5,693 bases of DNA, taken from contig CP070650.1 in assembly GCA_020354595.1 (NCBI GenBank), positions 1,006,805-1,012,497 of the forward strand, written 5' to 3'. The position numbers and the translations under genes were made by a program. Shown here in pieces: positions 1 through 5,693 of this stretch (positions are counted from its first letter, which is position 1; each line of letters begins with the position of its first letter). The notes under the pieces are model-generated. The model searched no databases. It was not told the origin of the DNA and saw only the letters and a list, made by a program, of their open reading frames with translations. The DNA is from Myxococcales bacterium (GTDB lineage Bacteria; Myxococcota_A; Polyangia; Polyangiales; Houyiibacteriaceae).

Positions 1-699
1 ACGAGCTCGATCGCGGTCGCCCCCATTCCGATTCACGATGCCGACGAGACCGCCCCCTACGTCGGCACCGATCCGCTGCCCGACCTCTATTCGCAGACCA
101 AGCGAGACGCCGAGAAGCTCGTGCTCGCGGCCAACGACGATGACGGCCTGCGCACGGCTGCGGTGCGACCCGGTGGAGTCTGGGGCCCGGGAGAGGGCGC
201 CATCACTGTGCAGGGCTTCCTCGAGTATCTCGCGGCTGGCGACTTCAGGTTGATGATCGGCAATGGGAAGTCGGTCACAGACAACGTACACGTGGACTCG
301 GTCGTCGACGCCCATTTCCTCGCGGCCCAGAAGCTCTCCGACGATCCGGAACTCGTCGGCGGTCAGGCGTACTTCGTTACCGACGACGAGCCGACAAACC
401 CGGTTCTGTGGTACCGCCCGATCGTCGAGGGGCTTGGATACTCGTGGCCCAAACTCCACATCCCGCGGCCTGTGGCCTATGCGGTCGCCTACCTCGGCGA
501 GGTCGCACACTACTTCGGGGGGCCCTTTCCGACGATCACTCGGCGAGGCGTGCTTTCGCTCTGCGAAACCGCCTCGTTCCGAATCGACAAAGCAAGAGCG
601 CACCTCGGCTACGAGCCACGCACGACTGCCGCCGAAGGCATTGCCGAGCTCATGGACGAATTCAGAGCCACCCACGACCGACTGAAAGCAGCGCAGTGA
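1..699 (+). CDS. 3-beta-hydroxysteroid dehydrogenase/isomerase-type NAD(P)-dependent epimerase, NSDHL-like (5' end missing)
   Basis: This is the C-terminal 232 residues of an extended short-chain dehydrogenase, open at the left window edge. The family oxidises or reduces a hydroxyl on a sterol or other lipid using NAD(P). The fragment starts at the strand carrying the catalytic serine (TSS, visible residues 1-3). The YxxxK catalytic pair follows (YSQTK, Tyr30 and Lys34), then RPGGVWGPGEG, the GNGKSVTDNVHVDSVVDAHFLA segment typical of 3-beta-HSD proteins, and a DDEP...W...LGY...HIPRPVAY stretch that strongly recalls sterol-4-alpha-carboxylate 3-dehydrogenases. It ends with the usual FRIDKARAHLGYEP tail. 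About 110 N-terminal residues, including the GxxGxxG nucleotide loop, must lie upstream. The stop TGA overlaps the GTG start of the next gene, suggesting translational coupling. An OleD-like 2-alkyl-3-oxoalkanoate reductase is a related alternative. The family call is firm; the substrate is inferred. Confidence 0.88.
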   Translation, partial: TSSIAVAPIPIHDADETAPYVGTDPLPDLYSQTKRDAEKLVLAANDDDGLRTAAVRPGGVWGPGEGAITVQGFLEYLAAGDFRLMIGNGKSVTDNVHVDSVVDAHFLAAQKLSDDPELVGGQAYFVTDDEPTNPVLWYRPIVEGLGYSWPKLHIPRPVAYAVAYLGEVAHYFGGPFPTITRRGVLSLCETASFRIDKARAHLGYEPRTTAAEGIAELMDEFRATHDRLKAAQ

Positions 700-1424
700 T
701 CAAGCTCATTTATCTGCTCTGGCCGCAGCAACCGATGGAGCCCGCGGCTCGCCGCGCGAAGCTTCTCGACGAATGCGCGCCGAAGCTGCTCGAATCGGGT
801 GCGCGCTATTTGTCGATGAATATCGACGACGAGTTCGCCACAGTGCCTTCGCCGACCCCGACGACCGAACGCAACAACCCGTTCGCGGCGGAGGTCAGTA
901 TTTGGGTGGAGGACATGAACGTCCGAGACAGTCTCGAGTCGATCCTGCGAGATGCGGGCTTCGACATTGCGGGCTATCGGGTCCGCGAGCACGTCTACAC
1001 CGATTACGGGGGCAATCCACATGGTGCGCGGCGCGATTGGCCCGACGGCGAGCGCTCCCCATACGTGGTCTCGGTGACGCCACTCGAGCGCCGCAAGCGC
1101 ATTCCCAAAGACAAATGGATGAAGCATTGGTTCAATCGCCAGGGGCCGATGTCGGAGAAGATGCAGCCGCGCGCTCGGTACGTGCGCAACGTCGTGGACG
1201 AGGTGTTGACCCCAGGCGCGATCCCCTACGAAGGGATTGTCGAGGAATCCTGGCCCTCGGCGGCGCACATGACGAATCCCTTCGTGTTCTACGGAGCGCA
1301 AAATCGCCTCGAGCTCATCAAGAACATGGCGATCATGGGTCAAAGCGTGGCTGCGTTCCTCCCCATTTGGCGGATCGTGAGCGTGACGACGAGCGAGTAC
1401 TGGGTCCGAAGTCGCCACGGCTGA
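696..1424 (+). CDS. EthD-domain-like protein, probable tandem ferredoxin-like (dimeric alpha/beta barrel) fold
   Basis: A predicted soluble cytoplasmic protein of 242 residues with no signal peptide or membrane segment. It begins at a GTG that shares GTGA with the upstream stop. This start gives a first beta strand (KLIYLLW), whereas the next ATG at 735 would remove it. There appear to be two similar halves. Residues 1-105 hold a strand, a helix (RRAKLLDECAPKLLESG), a strand ending in V67SIWVE and a second helix. Residues 122-235 hold a YVVSVTPLERR strand, a KDKWMKHWFNRQGPMSEKM helix segment matching the EthD W...W...GP signature, RYVRN, and a long helix near 203-221. EthD proteins are small alpha/beta barrels found beside oxidative catabolic genes; some assist P450 systems and others cyclise or isomerise substrates. 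Two domains in one chain would make an internal pseudodimer. The role here is unknown; the operon position suggests an accessory or enzymatic step for the dehydrogenase's substrate. Confidence 0.8.
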   Translation: MIKLIYLLWPQQPMEPAARRAKLLDECAPKLLESGARYLSMNIDDEFATVPSPTPTTERNNPFAAEVSIWVEDMNVRDSLESILRDAGFDIAGYRVREHVYTDYGGNPHGARRDWPDGERSPYVVSVTPLERRKRIPKDKWMKHWFNRQGPMSEKMQPRARYVRNVVDEVLTPGAIPYEGIVEESWPSAAHMTNPFVFYGAQNRLELIKNMAIMGQSVAAFLPIWRIVSVTTSEYWVRSRHG

Positions 1425-1450
1425 ATCGGCCTTTTGTGCTGGACGATCGG

Positions 1451-1464
1451 CGCCGTTTTCGGCG
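1451..1464 (+). other. Small hairpin in the 55-base intergenic gap
   Basis: The short gap between the EthD-like gene and the Tat-lipoprotein gene contains CGCCG, a TTTT loop and CGGCG, a perfect five-pair GC stem. Flanking GATC tetramers at about 1445-1448 and 1464-1467 could extend the pairing if three bases bulge. No run of T follows, so it does not look like a Rho-independent terminator. It could slow decay of the downstream message or mark a processing site, or be chance in GC-rich DNA. No convincing promoter is visible in the gap. Confidence 0.25.
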
Positions 1465-1479
1465 ATCCTCGCGATTCCT

Positions 1480-2043
1480 ATGCGAACCGACAGACGTGAT
1501 TTTCTGAAGGTGTCGATGGCGGGGGCCGCGGCCCTTTCCACGATGAGCGCGGGCGCGACGCTGTCCGGCTGCACCTCGAGCAGTCCGGCGGCTGGAATGA
1601 AGCAACTTCGTCCAGAAGATGTGGAGCTGATTCGCGCCCTTACCCCCGCCGTGATGAAGGGAAAGATAGCGCCCGGCGACACCACTGCGATCGATCAAAC
1701 CTTACAGTCGTACGACACGTTGATGGATGATCTCTCGGCGCCGGTCGTGGCCGGGCTCCGGCAGGCCTTCGACGTGCTCAACTTCGGTCTGACGCGGGGC
1801 CTGACGACGGGCCAATGGTCGGCTTGGTCGAAAGCGTCGCTCGAAGATGCCGAAAGCGCGCTGGCCCGCTTGCGACAAAGCAGCATAGGCCTGCTCAACG
1901 CGATCTACGCGGCGATGATTCGCTTGATCATCAGCGCCTACTATCTCGTCCCGGGGAACGCGACGGCGACCGGGTACATGCCTCCGCAGAAGGTGGCGAG
2001 CGTTGCTCCCGGAGCGGCGCCCGCCGAGGAGGCAGCGCCATGA
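1480..2043 (+). CDS. Tat-exported lipoprotein, gluconate-2-dehydrogenase subunit 3-like partner of the GMC oxidoreductase
   Basis: A 187-residue protein that opens with a twin-arginine signal (RRDFLK, residues 5-10), an Ala-rich hydrophobic stretch and a good lipobox, LSGC, with Cys31 as the predicted lipidated residue. It should therefore be exported folded and anchored by a lipid. The mature part starts with a Ser-rich linker, then LRPEDVELIRALTPAVM and a helical body of roughly 110 residues. It ends in AYYLVPGNATATGYMPP (about 153-169), which resembles the Y...GY.GP end of gluconate-2-dehydrogenase subunit 3 proteins, and then an Ala/Pro-rich tail. Those small subunits act as assembly partners and Tat carriers for signal-less FAD subunits. 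The ATG at 1480 is the only plausible start: the frame is closed by TGA at 1384 with no other ATG or GTG between, although no strong ribosome site precedes it. The stop overlaps the GMC start as ATGA. The family link is by pattern only; the Tat and lipobox signals are clear. Confidence 0.82.
   Translation: MRTDRRDFLKVSMAGAAALSTMSAGATLSGCTSSSPAAGMKQLRPEDVELIRALTPAVMKGKIAPGDTTAIDQTLQSYDTLMDDLSAPVVAGLRQAFDVLNFGLTRGLTTGQWSAWSKASLEDAESALARLRQSSIGLLNAIYAAMIRLIISAYYLVPGNATATGYMPPQKVASVAPGAAPAEEAAP
2026..2032 (+). promoter_or_regulatory. Strong ribosome-binding site for the GMC oxidoreductase gene
   Basis: GAGGAGG lies seven bases before the ATG at 2040, inside the last codons of the Tat-lipoprotein gene. 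It is the strongest Shine-Dalgarno match I see in the window. It fixes the GMC start at 2040 rather than the in-frame ATG at 1815 further upstream, whose translation is not GMC-like. Together with the ATGA overlap it implies coupled and efficient translation of the catalytic subunit. Confidence 0.8.
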
Positions 2044-3659
2044 CCGATCAATCGAAGGTCAAGCTAGGAAGCAGCACCGATCCCTACAACAGTGCCGAAG
2101 AACGCGGCTGGAACATTACCGACGCGAGCACGATCACCGCACCGCTGCAGCTCGAGGCCGACGTCGTCATCGTGGGCACCGGCGCCGGTGGCGGCACGGC
2201 GGCCGAGACCTTGACCAAGGCGGGGCTGAGCGTCGTCATGCTCGAGGCGGGGCCGCTCAAGACGTCGAGCCAGTTCGACATGCAAGAACGCGCCGCGTAC
2301 CGTGACCTCTATCAGGAGGGCACCGGCCGCGGCACCAAGGATGGCGGGATGGTGATCTTGCAGGGCCGGTCGGTGGGGGGCTCCACCACGGTCAACTGGA
2401 CCACGAGCTTCCGCACGCCGCCTGAGACCTTGAAGTTCTGGGCCGATCACATGGGCGTGAGCGGCTGCTCGGCCGAGGAGATGGCGCCGTACTTCGCGCG
2501 CATGGAGGAGCGGCTCAACATCCACAAGTGGCCGCAGGCGCCGAACCTCAACAACTCCATGCTCCAACGCGCGTCGGAAAAGCTCGGCTACGAGTGGGCG
2601 ACGATTCACCGCAATGTTCGCGGATGCCTGAACCTCGGCTTCTGTGGTCTCGGGTGTCCGGTCGACGCGAAGCAGTCGATGCTCGTCACCACGATTCCGG
2701 CCGCGCTCGACAACAAAGCCAAGCTCGTTCACCACGCGCGCGTCGTACGCGTGCTCCGCGAAGGAGACGCGGTCGTCGGCGTGGAGGCCGAGGCGCTCAC
2801 GCCCAACGTGCGAGGGAGCACCGGGCAGAAGATCACCGTTCGAGCCACGCGCACGGTGCTCGCGGGCGGCGCGATGAACACGCCCGCGATCTTGCTGCGC
2901 TCGAAGGTGCCCGATCCGCACGGTCGCATTGGCAAGCGGACGTTTCTGCACCCGACGACCCTGACGATGGCGATCTATCCGGACACGGTTGCGCCGTTCT
3001 ACGGTGCCCCGCAATCGATCTACTCCGATCACTTCCAGTGGCAGCACGTCGACGACGGGCCTGTGGGATTCAAGCTCGAGGTGCCGCCCCTTCAACCGGC
3101 CTTCGCAGCCGGATTCTACTCCACCGCCGGGGAAGAGATCGGCACGAGCATGGACCAGCTCGCGCACACGCAGTGCATGATCGCTCTGATGCGCGACGGA
3201 TTCCACGAGCAGAGCCAAGGCGGCGTGGTCGAGCTAGGCGACGCGGGCCAACCGGTTCTCGACTACCCGATCAACGAGTACCTGCTGGAAGGCGTGCAAC
3301 GGTCGTGGAACATCATGCTCGAGATGCAGTTCGTGACCGGCTGCAAGTCGGCTCGTCCCGCGCACAAGCAAGCTCGGCACTATGCCAGCTGGAAGGAAGC
3401 GAAAGCGGCGGTCGCGGAGCTTCAGATCGCGCCGCATAAGGTCACCATCGGGAGCGCCCACGTCATGGGCGGCGCGCCGATGGGTGACGATCCGACGAAC
3501 AGCGTCAACGATTGCAGCGGCAAGTTCCATCACCTCGACAACCTCTACGTCATGGACGGCTCGCTCTTCCCGACGAGCATCGGCGCCAACCCGCAGCTCT
3601 CGATCTACGGCCTCGTGTCCAAGCTCTCGAGCAATCTAGCGGAAGACTTCACCGCGTAG
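2040..3659 (+). CDS. GMC-family FAD-dependent oxidoreductase (alcohol/sugar/sterol dehydrogenase type) with cysteine-rich loop
   Basis: A 539-residue flavoenzyme that should oxidise an alcohol group of an unidentified substrate. FAD binding is shown by VIVGTGAGGGTAAE (Gly46, Gly48, Gly50/51) followed by LEAG with Glu69 for the ribose. The first GMC signature region is QGRSVGGSTTVNW (109-120). The C-terminal signature gives the expected catalytic pair, His474 in SAHVMGGAPMG and Asn517 in GANPQLSIYG. A loop with Cys196, Cys202 and Cys206, followed by CPVDAKQS, is typical of the bacterial dehydrogenase branch; in FAD-dependent glucose and fructose dehydrogenases a Cys-rich region of this kind holds a 3Fe-4S cluster. 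There is no signal peptide, so export would depend on the upstream Tat lipoprotein, whose gene overlaps it by four bases. No cytochrome c subunit is present, leaving the electron acceptor open. The last 24 bases overlap the convergent hydrolase gene. The family is certain; the substrate is not. Confidence 0.95.
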   Translation: MTDQSKVKLGSSTDPYNSAEERGWNITDASTITAPLQLEADVVIVGTGAGGGTAAETLTKAGLSVVMLEAGPLKTSSQFDMQERAAYRDLYQEGTGRGTKDGGMVILQGRSVGGSTTVNWTTSFRTPPETLKFWADHMGVSGCSAEEMAPYFARMEERLNIHKWPQAPNLNNSMLQRASEKLGYEWATIHRNVRGCLNLGFCGLGCPVDAKQSMLVTTIPAALDNKAKLVHHARVVRVLREGDAVVGVEAEALTPNVRGSTGQKITVRATRTVLAGGAMNTPAILLRSKVPDPHGRIGKRTFLHPTTLTMAIYPDTVAPFYGAPQSIYSDHFQWQHVDDGPVGFKLEVPPLQPAFAAGFYSTAGEEIGTSMDQLAHTQCMIALMRDGFHEQSQGGVVELGDAGQPVLDYPINEYLLEGVQRSWNIMLEMQFVTGCKSARPAHKQARHYASWKEAKAAVAELQIAPHKVTIGSAHVMGGAPMGDDPTNSVNDCSGKFHHLDNLYVMDGSLFPTSIGANPQLSIYGLVSKLSSNLAEDFTA

Positions 3660-4646
3660 AAACCCAAGCAGCGCTTCGTTCACCGCCTCCGGTTGCTCTT
3701 GTTGGGCGAAGTGGCCGGCGTTTTCGACGAGGTGCGTGCGGCGGAGGTTGGGGACGCGCTCGGGCATCGTTTCGAGCGACTTCGACGTGATGATCTGGAG
3801 GACTGGGTCCTTCTCGCCACAAAGGAAAAGGGCGGGCGCTTCGACGGTTGCGCGGCCGTACTCGGGATCGTGCTCCCAGTTCACGTCCATTGCCCGGTAC
3901 GAATTGAGCCCCCCGATGAACGCCGTCTCGGCGCCCGTCCGCATGTACTCCTCGACCAGATAGTCGAGGTCTTCTTCGCTGAGCCACGGCCAGGGTAGAG
4001 GCTCTGCCGGGTCCGCCAGGACGTCGAGGTACCCGGTGCCTTCCGAGGGGAACTTCTTGAAGTCGAGCAAGCGTCCTCTCGCGCTGAGCGCCCAGTAGAT
4101 CCGCTTCAGGAACAGCCGCGGATTGGCGCCCAGCTCCGCCTCCGCGGGGCCGACCGCTTGGAAGTAGTGCATGTGAAGAAAATGGTTCCTCGCGATGGCC
4201 GCGTACGTGTCGCTGGGCTTCGGGCCCCTCGACTGCTTCGGCTTTTTCTCTTTGCTCGAAAAGCCCACTCCATAGGGGACTGCAATCGAGACCACTCCCT
4301 CGACACGCTCAGGCGCGTGCAACGCCGCCGCCCAGCAGGCCTGGGCGCCGAAGTCGTGCCCGACGAACACTGCGCGCTCGATGTCGAGGGCGTCGAGAAG
4401 CCCCGTCAGGTCGGCGACGATGGTCTGGTTCCCGTACTCCGATGCGTCTAGCGGGCGATCGGTCCGGCCGTAGCCGCGCATGTCGACGGCAATCGCCGCA
4501 AACCCCGCGTCAGCAACTGCACCGAGTTGGCGCCGCCACGAATACCAGAGCCCGGGGAAGCCATGGCAGAAAAGCACGGCCGGGCCTTCGCCCTCCACGA
4601 CCGCGTGCATTCCAATCCCGTTGGTGTCGATTTGAAGGTGCGCCAT
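3636..4646 (-). CDS. Alpha/beta hydrolase, soluble epoxide hydrolase-like
   Basis: A 336-residue cytoplasmic hydrolase predicted to open epoxides to diols. The HGFPG oxyanion loop is at 28-32 and the DMRGYG strand end at 55-60. VGHDFGA supplies the nucleophile Asp98, where esterases would have serine. GEKDP gives the charge-relay acid Asp280 and AGHFAQQEQPE gives His312. The cap carries HYFQ...G.AEAEL with Tyr161 and LNSYR with Tyr250, matching the two ring-activating tyrosines of soluble epoxide hydrolases; LPWPWLSEEDLDYLVEEY is also typical. A lysine-rich loop (KEKKPKQSRGPKP, 132-144) sits just before the cap and is unusual in charge. The start ATG at 4644-4646 has only a weak ribosome site and lies 15 bases after the stop of the TRAP binding protein gene, so the two are probably cotranscribed. 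Haloalkane dehalogenase is the main alternative, but the Tyr pair favours epoxide hydrolase. Confidence 0.9.
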   Translation of the reverse strand: MAHLQIDTNGIGMHAVVEGEGPAVLFCHGFPGLWYSWRRQLGAVADAGFAAIAVDMRGYGRTDRPLDASEYGNQTIVADLTGLLDALDIERAVFVGHDFGAQACWAAALHAPERVEGVVSIAVPYGVGFSSKEKKPKQSRGPKPSDTYAAIARNHFLHMHYFQAVGPAEAELGANPRLFLKRIYWALSARGRLLDFKKFPSEGTGYLDVLADPAEPLPWPWLSEEDLDYLVEEYMRTGAETAFIGGLNSYRAMDVNWEHDPEYGRATVEAPALFLCGEKDPVLQIITSKSLETMPERVPNLRRTHLVENAGHFAQQEQPEAVNEALLGFLRGEVFR

Positions 4647-4661
4647 CGCGCATGTCGCCGG

Positions 4662-5663
4662 TTACGGCTTCGATGCGTCCGCGACGGCCTGCACCAGGCT
4701 CTTCGAGAACATGCGCCCCGTCAGGTTGTCGCGCACCTTCTTGTGCGCTGCTTCCCACTCGGCTTCCGCGTCACCCGCTTCCACGGGCTCGATACCCTTC
4801 TTCAGCACGACCTGATACGCCTTTTCGTCGTCCTTACGGATGGTCTTGTTGAGAATCTCGTGTGCCCGCGCCGCCGTGCTGTCGAACACCTGTTGCAGCT
4901 CGGGTGGGAGCTCGTCGTACTTGTCTTTGCGCATCACGGTACCCCCCGCGATGATCGCGGAGTTGTGCGCCGTCATGTACTTCACGCGCGTGTACCATTG
5001 GAGGGCAACGGCCGTGAGCGCCGACGAGGAAATCACGTCGACCATGCGGGTCTGTAGAGCAGGGTACACCTCGGGAACACCGAGCCGCACGGCGCTCGCG
5101 CCGATGACCTGATAGAACTCGACGAAGATCGGGTCGTCCTTCCAGACCCACGGACGCATCGCCTTGATCTCGTTGGGGCTCTTGATCGGTTGCGCCGAGA
5201 ACAAACGCGTCTTACCGGCATCCCCCCAACCGACGAGCCGCATGTCCTCTTTACCGAACATACCCGCGAACTGATCCGCCATCCTTTCGCGGACGCGGTC
5301 GAGCTTGTCATACGTCTCGAGGAAGCCGGGCAGCACCAGCACGTTCATCGATGGAACCAACATGCTCATGCCCGTCATGGTGACGACGCCGCCATCGAGC
5401 TGACCGACACGCATCTTGCGAACGAAGTCGCGCTCGTCGCCCTGCGAGCCGCCCGGGTAGAAGCGCATCTTGAGCTTGCCGGCGGTCTTCTCTTTCAACG
5501 TCTTGTTCCAGGCGTTGAGAATCTTCATCCACGACGAGCCCGCGGGAGCGAGGGACGCGATGCGAAGGGTGTATCCCTCTTCGGCTTTGGTGTGGGTCGT
5601 CGTGCCCGGCAGCGCCAAGGCCGCGAACAGGAGTAGCAAAAGTGGTACGAAACGAAGCTTCAT
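4662..5663 (-). CDS. dctP: TRAP transporter solute-binding protein, DctP family
   Basis: A 333-residue periplasmic binding protein that would capture a substrate, usually an organic acid, for a TRAP-type secondary transporter. It has an N-terminal Sec signal (MKLR followed by a Leu/Ala core), probably cut after THTKA near residue 27. The mature start, YTLRIASLAPAGSSWMK, is characteristic. Later landmarks are FYPGGSQGDERDFVRKMRVGQLDGG, the IKAMRPW segment whose Arg (about 170) corresponds to the conserved carboxylate-binding arginine, and EVYPALQTRMVDVISSS, where the usual Q.G.vDG reads QTRMVDV. The length is normal. The frame also allows a TTG two codons earlier (5667-5669); I prefer the ATG at 5661-5663. 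No DctQ or DctM membrane gene is in the window. The hydrolase gene follows 15 bases after its stop. The gene symbol denotes the family; the substrate is unknown. Confidence 0.9.
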   Translation of the reverse strand: MKLRFVPLLLLLFAALALPGTTTHTKAEEGYTLRIASLAPAGSSWMKILNAWNKTLKEKTAGKLKMRFYPGGSQGDERDFVRKMRVGQLDGGVVTMTGMSMLVPSMNVLVLPGFLETYDKLDRVRERMADQFAGMFGKEDMRLVGWGDAGKTRLFSAQPIKSPNEIKAMRPWVWKDDPIFVEFYQVIGASAVRLGVPEVYPALQTRMVDVISSSALTAVALQWYTRVKYMTAHNSAIIAGGTVMRKDKYDELPPELQQVFDSTAARAHEILNKTIRKDDEKAYQVVLKKGIEPVEAGDAEAEWEAAHKKVRDNLTGRMFSKSLVQAVADASKP

Positions 5664-5681
5664 CTCCAATAAACCCTTTCC
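5664..5681 (-). promoter_or_regulatory. Translation initiation region of the DctP-type gene
   Basis: Read on the minus strand, GGAAAGGG (5674-5681) lies ten bases before the ATG at 5663 and four bases before the alternative TTG at 5669. A second purine patch, GGAG (5664-5667), directly abuts the ATG and is too close to serve it. The AAGGG element is the likelier ribosome site, slightly far from the ATG and slightly close to the TTG, so the start is ambiguous by two codons. The stretch is locally more A/T-rich than its surroundings, as expected before a gene start. Confidence 0.4.
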
Positions 5682-5693
5682 ATCGCGTCGGAG

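Noticed and set aside
1451..1464. Hairpin in the intergenic gap as a Rho-independent terminator
   Set aside because: The stem is only five pairs and no T-run follows on either strand, so transcription is expected to read through.
609..1685. A 358-codon open frame on the minus strand spanning the EthD-like and Tat-lipoprotein genes
   Set aside because: It is antisense to two well-supported genes, its translation is Arg/His/Ala-rich without recognisable motifs, and GC-rich codon use routinely leaves the antisense frame open.
1815..2039. An N-terminal extension of the GMC protein from the in-frame ATG at 1815
   Set aside because: The extra 75 residues are Arg-rich, overlap the Tat-lipoprotein gene and do not resemble a GMC N-terminus; the GAGGAGG site and ATG at 2040 explain the start better.
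2064..3218. A 384-codon open frame on the minus strand inside the GMC gene
   Set aside because: The GMC frame has all family motifs across the same bases; the antisense product is low-complexity Arg/His/Val-rich and looks like a codon-use shadow.
2528..3439. A 303-codon plus-strand frame within the GMC gene
   Set aside because: It is a shifted reading of the GMC gene, with an extremely Arg/Ala-rich translation and no domain.
1..4646. An OleABCD-type long-chain olefin cluster, because an OleD-like dehydrogenase and an alpha/beta hydrolase are both present
   Set aside because: The hydrolase is on the opposite strand in another operon and carries epoxide hydrolase tyrosines, and no thiolase (OleA) or AMP-ligase (OleC) is visible.

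Overview
The window is a GC-rich, gene-dense stretch of bacterial chromosome with six protein genes and no RNA genes, mobile elements, CRISPR arrays or long non-coding gaps. A twin-arginine lipoprotein, a TRAP-type solute-binding protein and an outward-oriented oxidoreductase module all point to a Gram-negative bacterium. The overall style (high GC, sterol-type 3-beta-HSD next to EthD and GMC proteins, a DctP gene without nearby permease genes) would fit an environmental proteobacterium or a myxobacterial/deltaproteobacterial lineage. That placement is inference; nothing here fixes the taxon.

Left arm (1-3659, + strand): the 3' two-thirds of an NAD(P)-dependent 3-beta-hydroxysteroid dehydrogenase/epimerase (NSDHL-like) is joined by a GTGA stop/start overlap to a two-domain EthD-like protein. 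After a 55-base gap comes a Tat-exported lipoprotein resembling the small subunit of gluconate-2-dehydrogenase-type enzymes. It is joined by an ATGA overlap to a GMC-family FAD oxidoreductase that has a cysteine-rich loop and no signal peptide of its own. The spacing suggests one operon. The simplest reading is a membrane-anchored periplasmic flavin alcohol dehydrogenase whose lipoprotein subunit carries the catalytic subunit through the Tat pore, made together with cytoplasmic enzymes acting on a related hydrophobic, perhaps sterol- or terpenoid-like, substrate.

Right arm (3636-5693, - strand): a TRAP transporter DctP-type periplasmic binding protein is followed 15 bases later by an epoxide-hydrolase-like alpha/beta hydrolase. 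These two probably form an uptake-plus-hydrolysis pair. No TRAP membrane subunits (DctQ/DctM) lie in the window, though they could lie beyond position 5693.

The two arms converge and overlap: the last 24 bases of the GMC gene are also the last 24 bases of the hydrolase gene on the other strand, so there is no room for a conventional intergenic terminator. The most interesting unit is the Tat-lipoprotein/GMC pair with its two coupled upstream genes; its substrate and electron acceptor cannot be read from the sequence.
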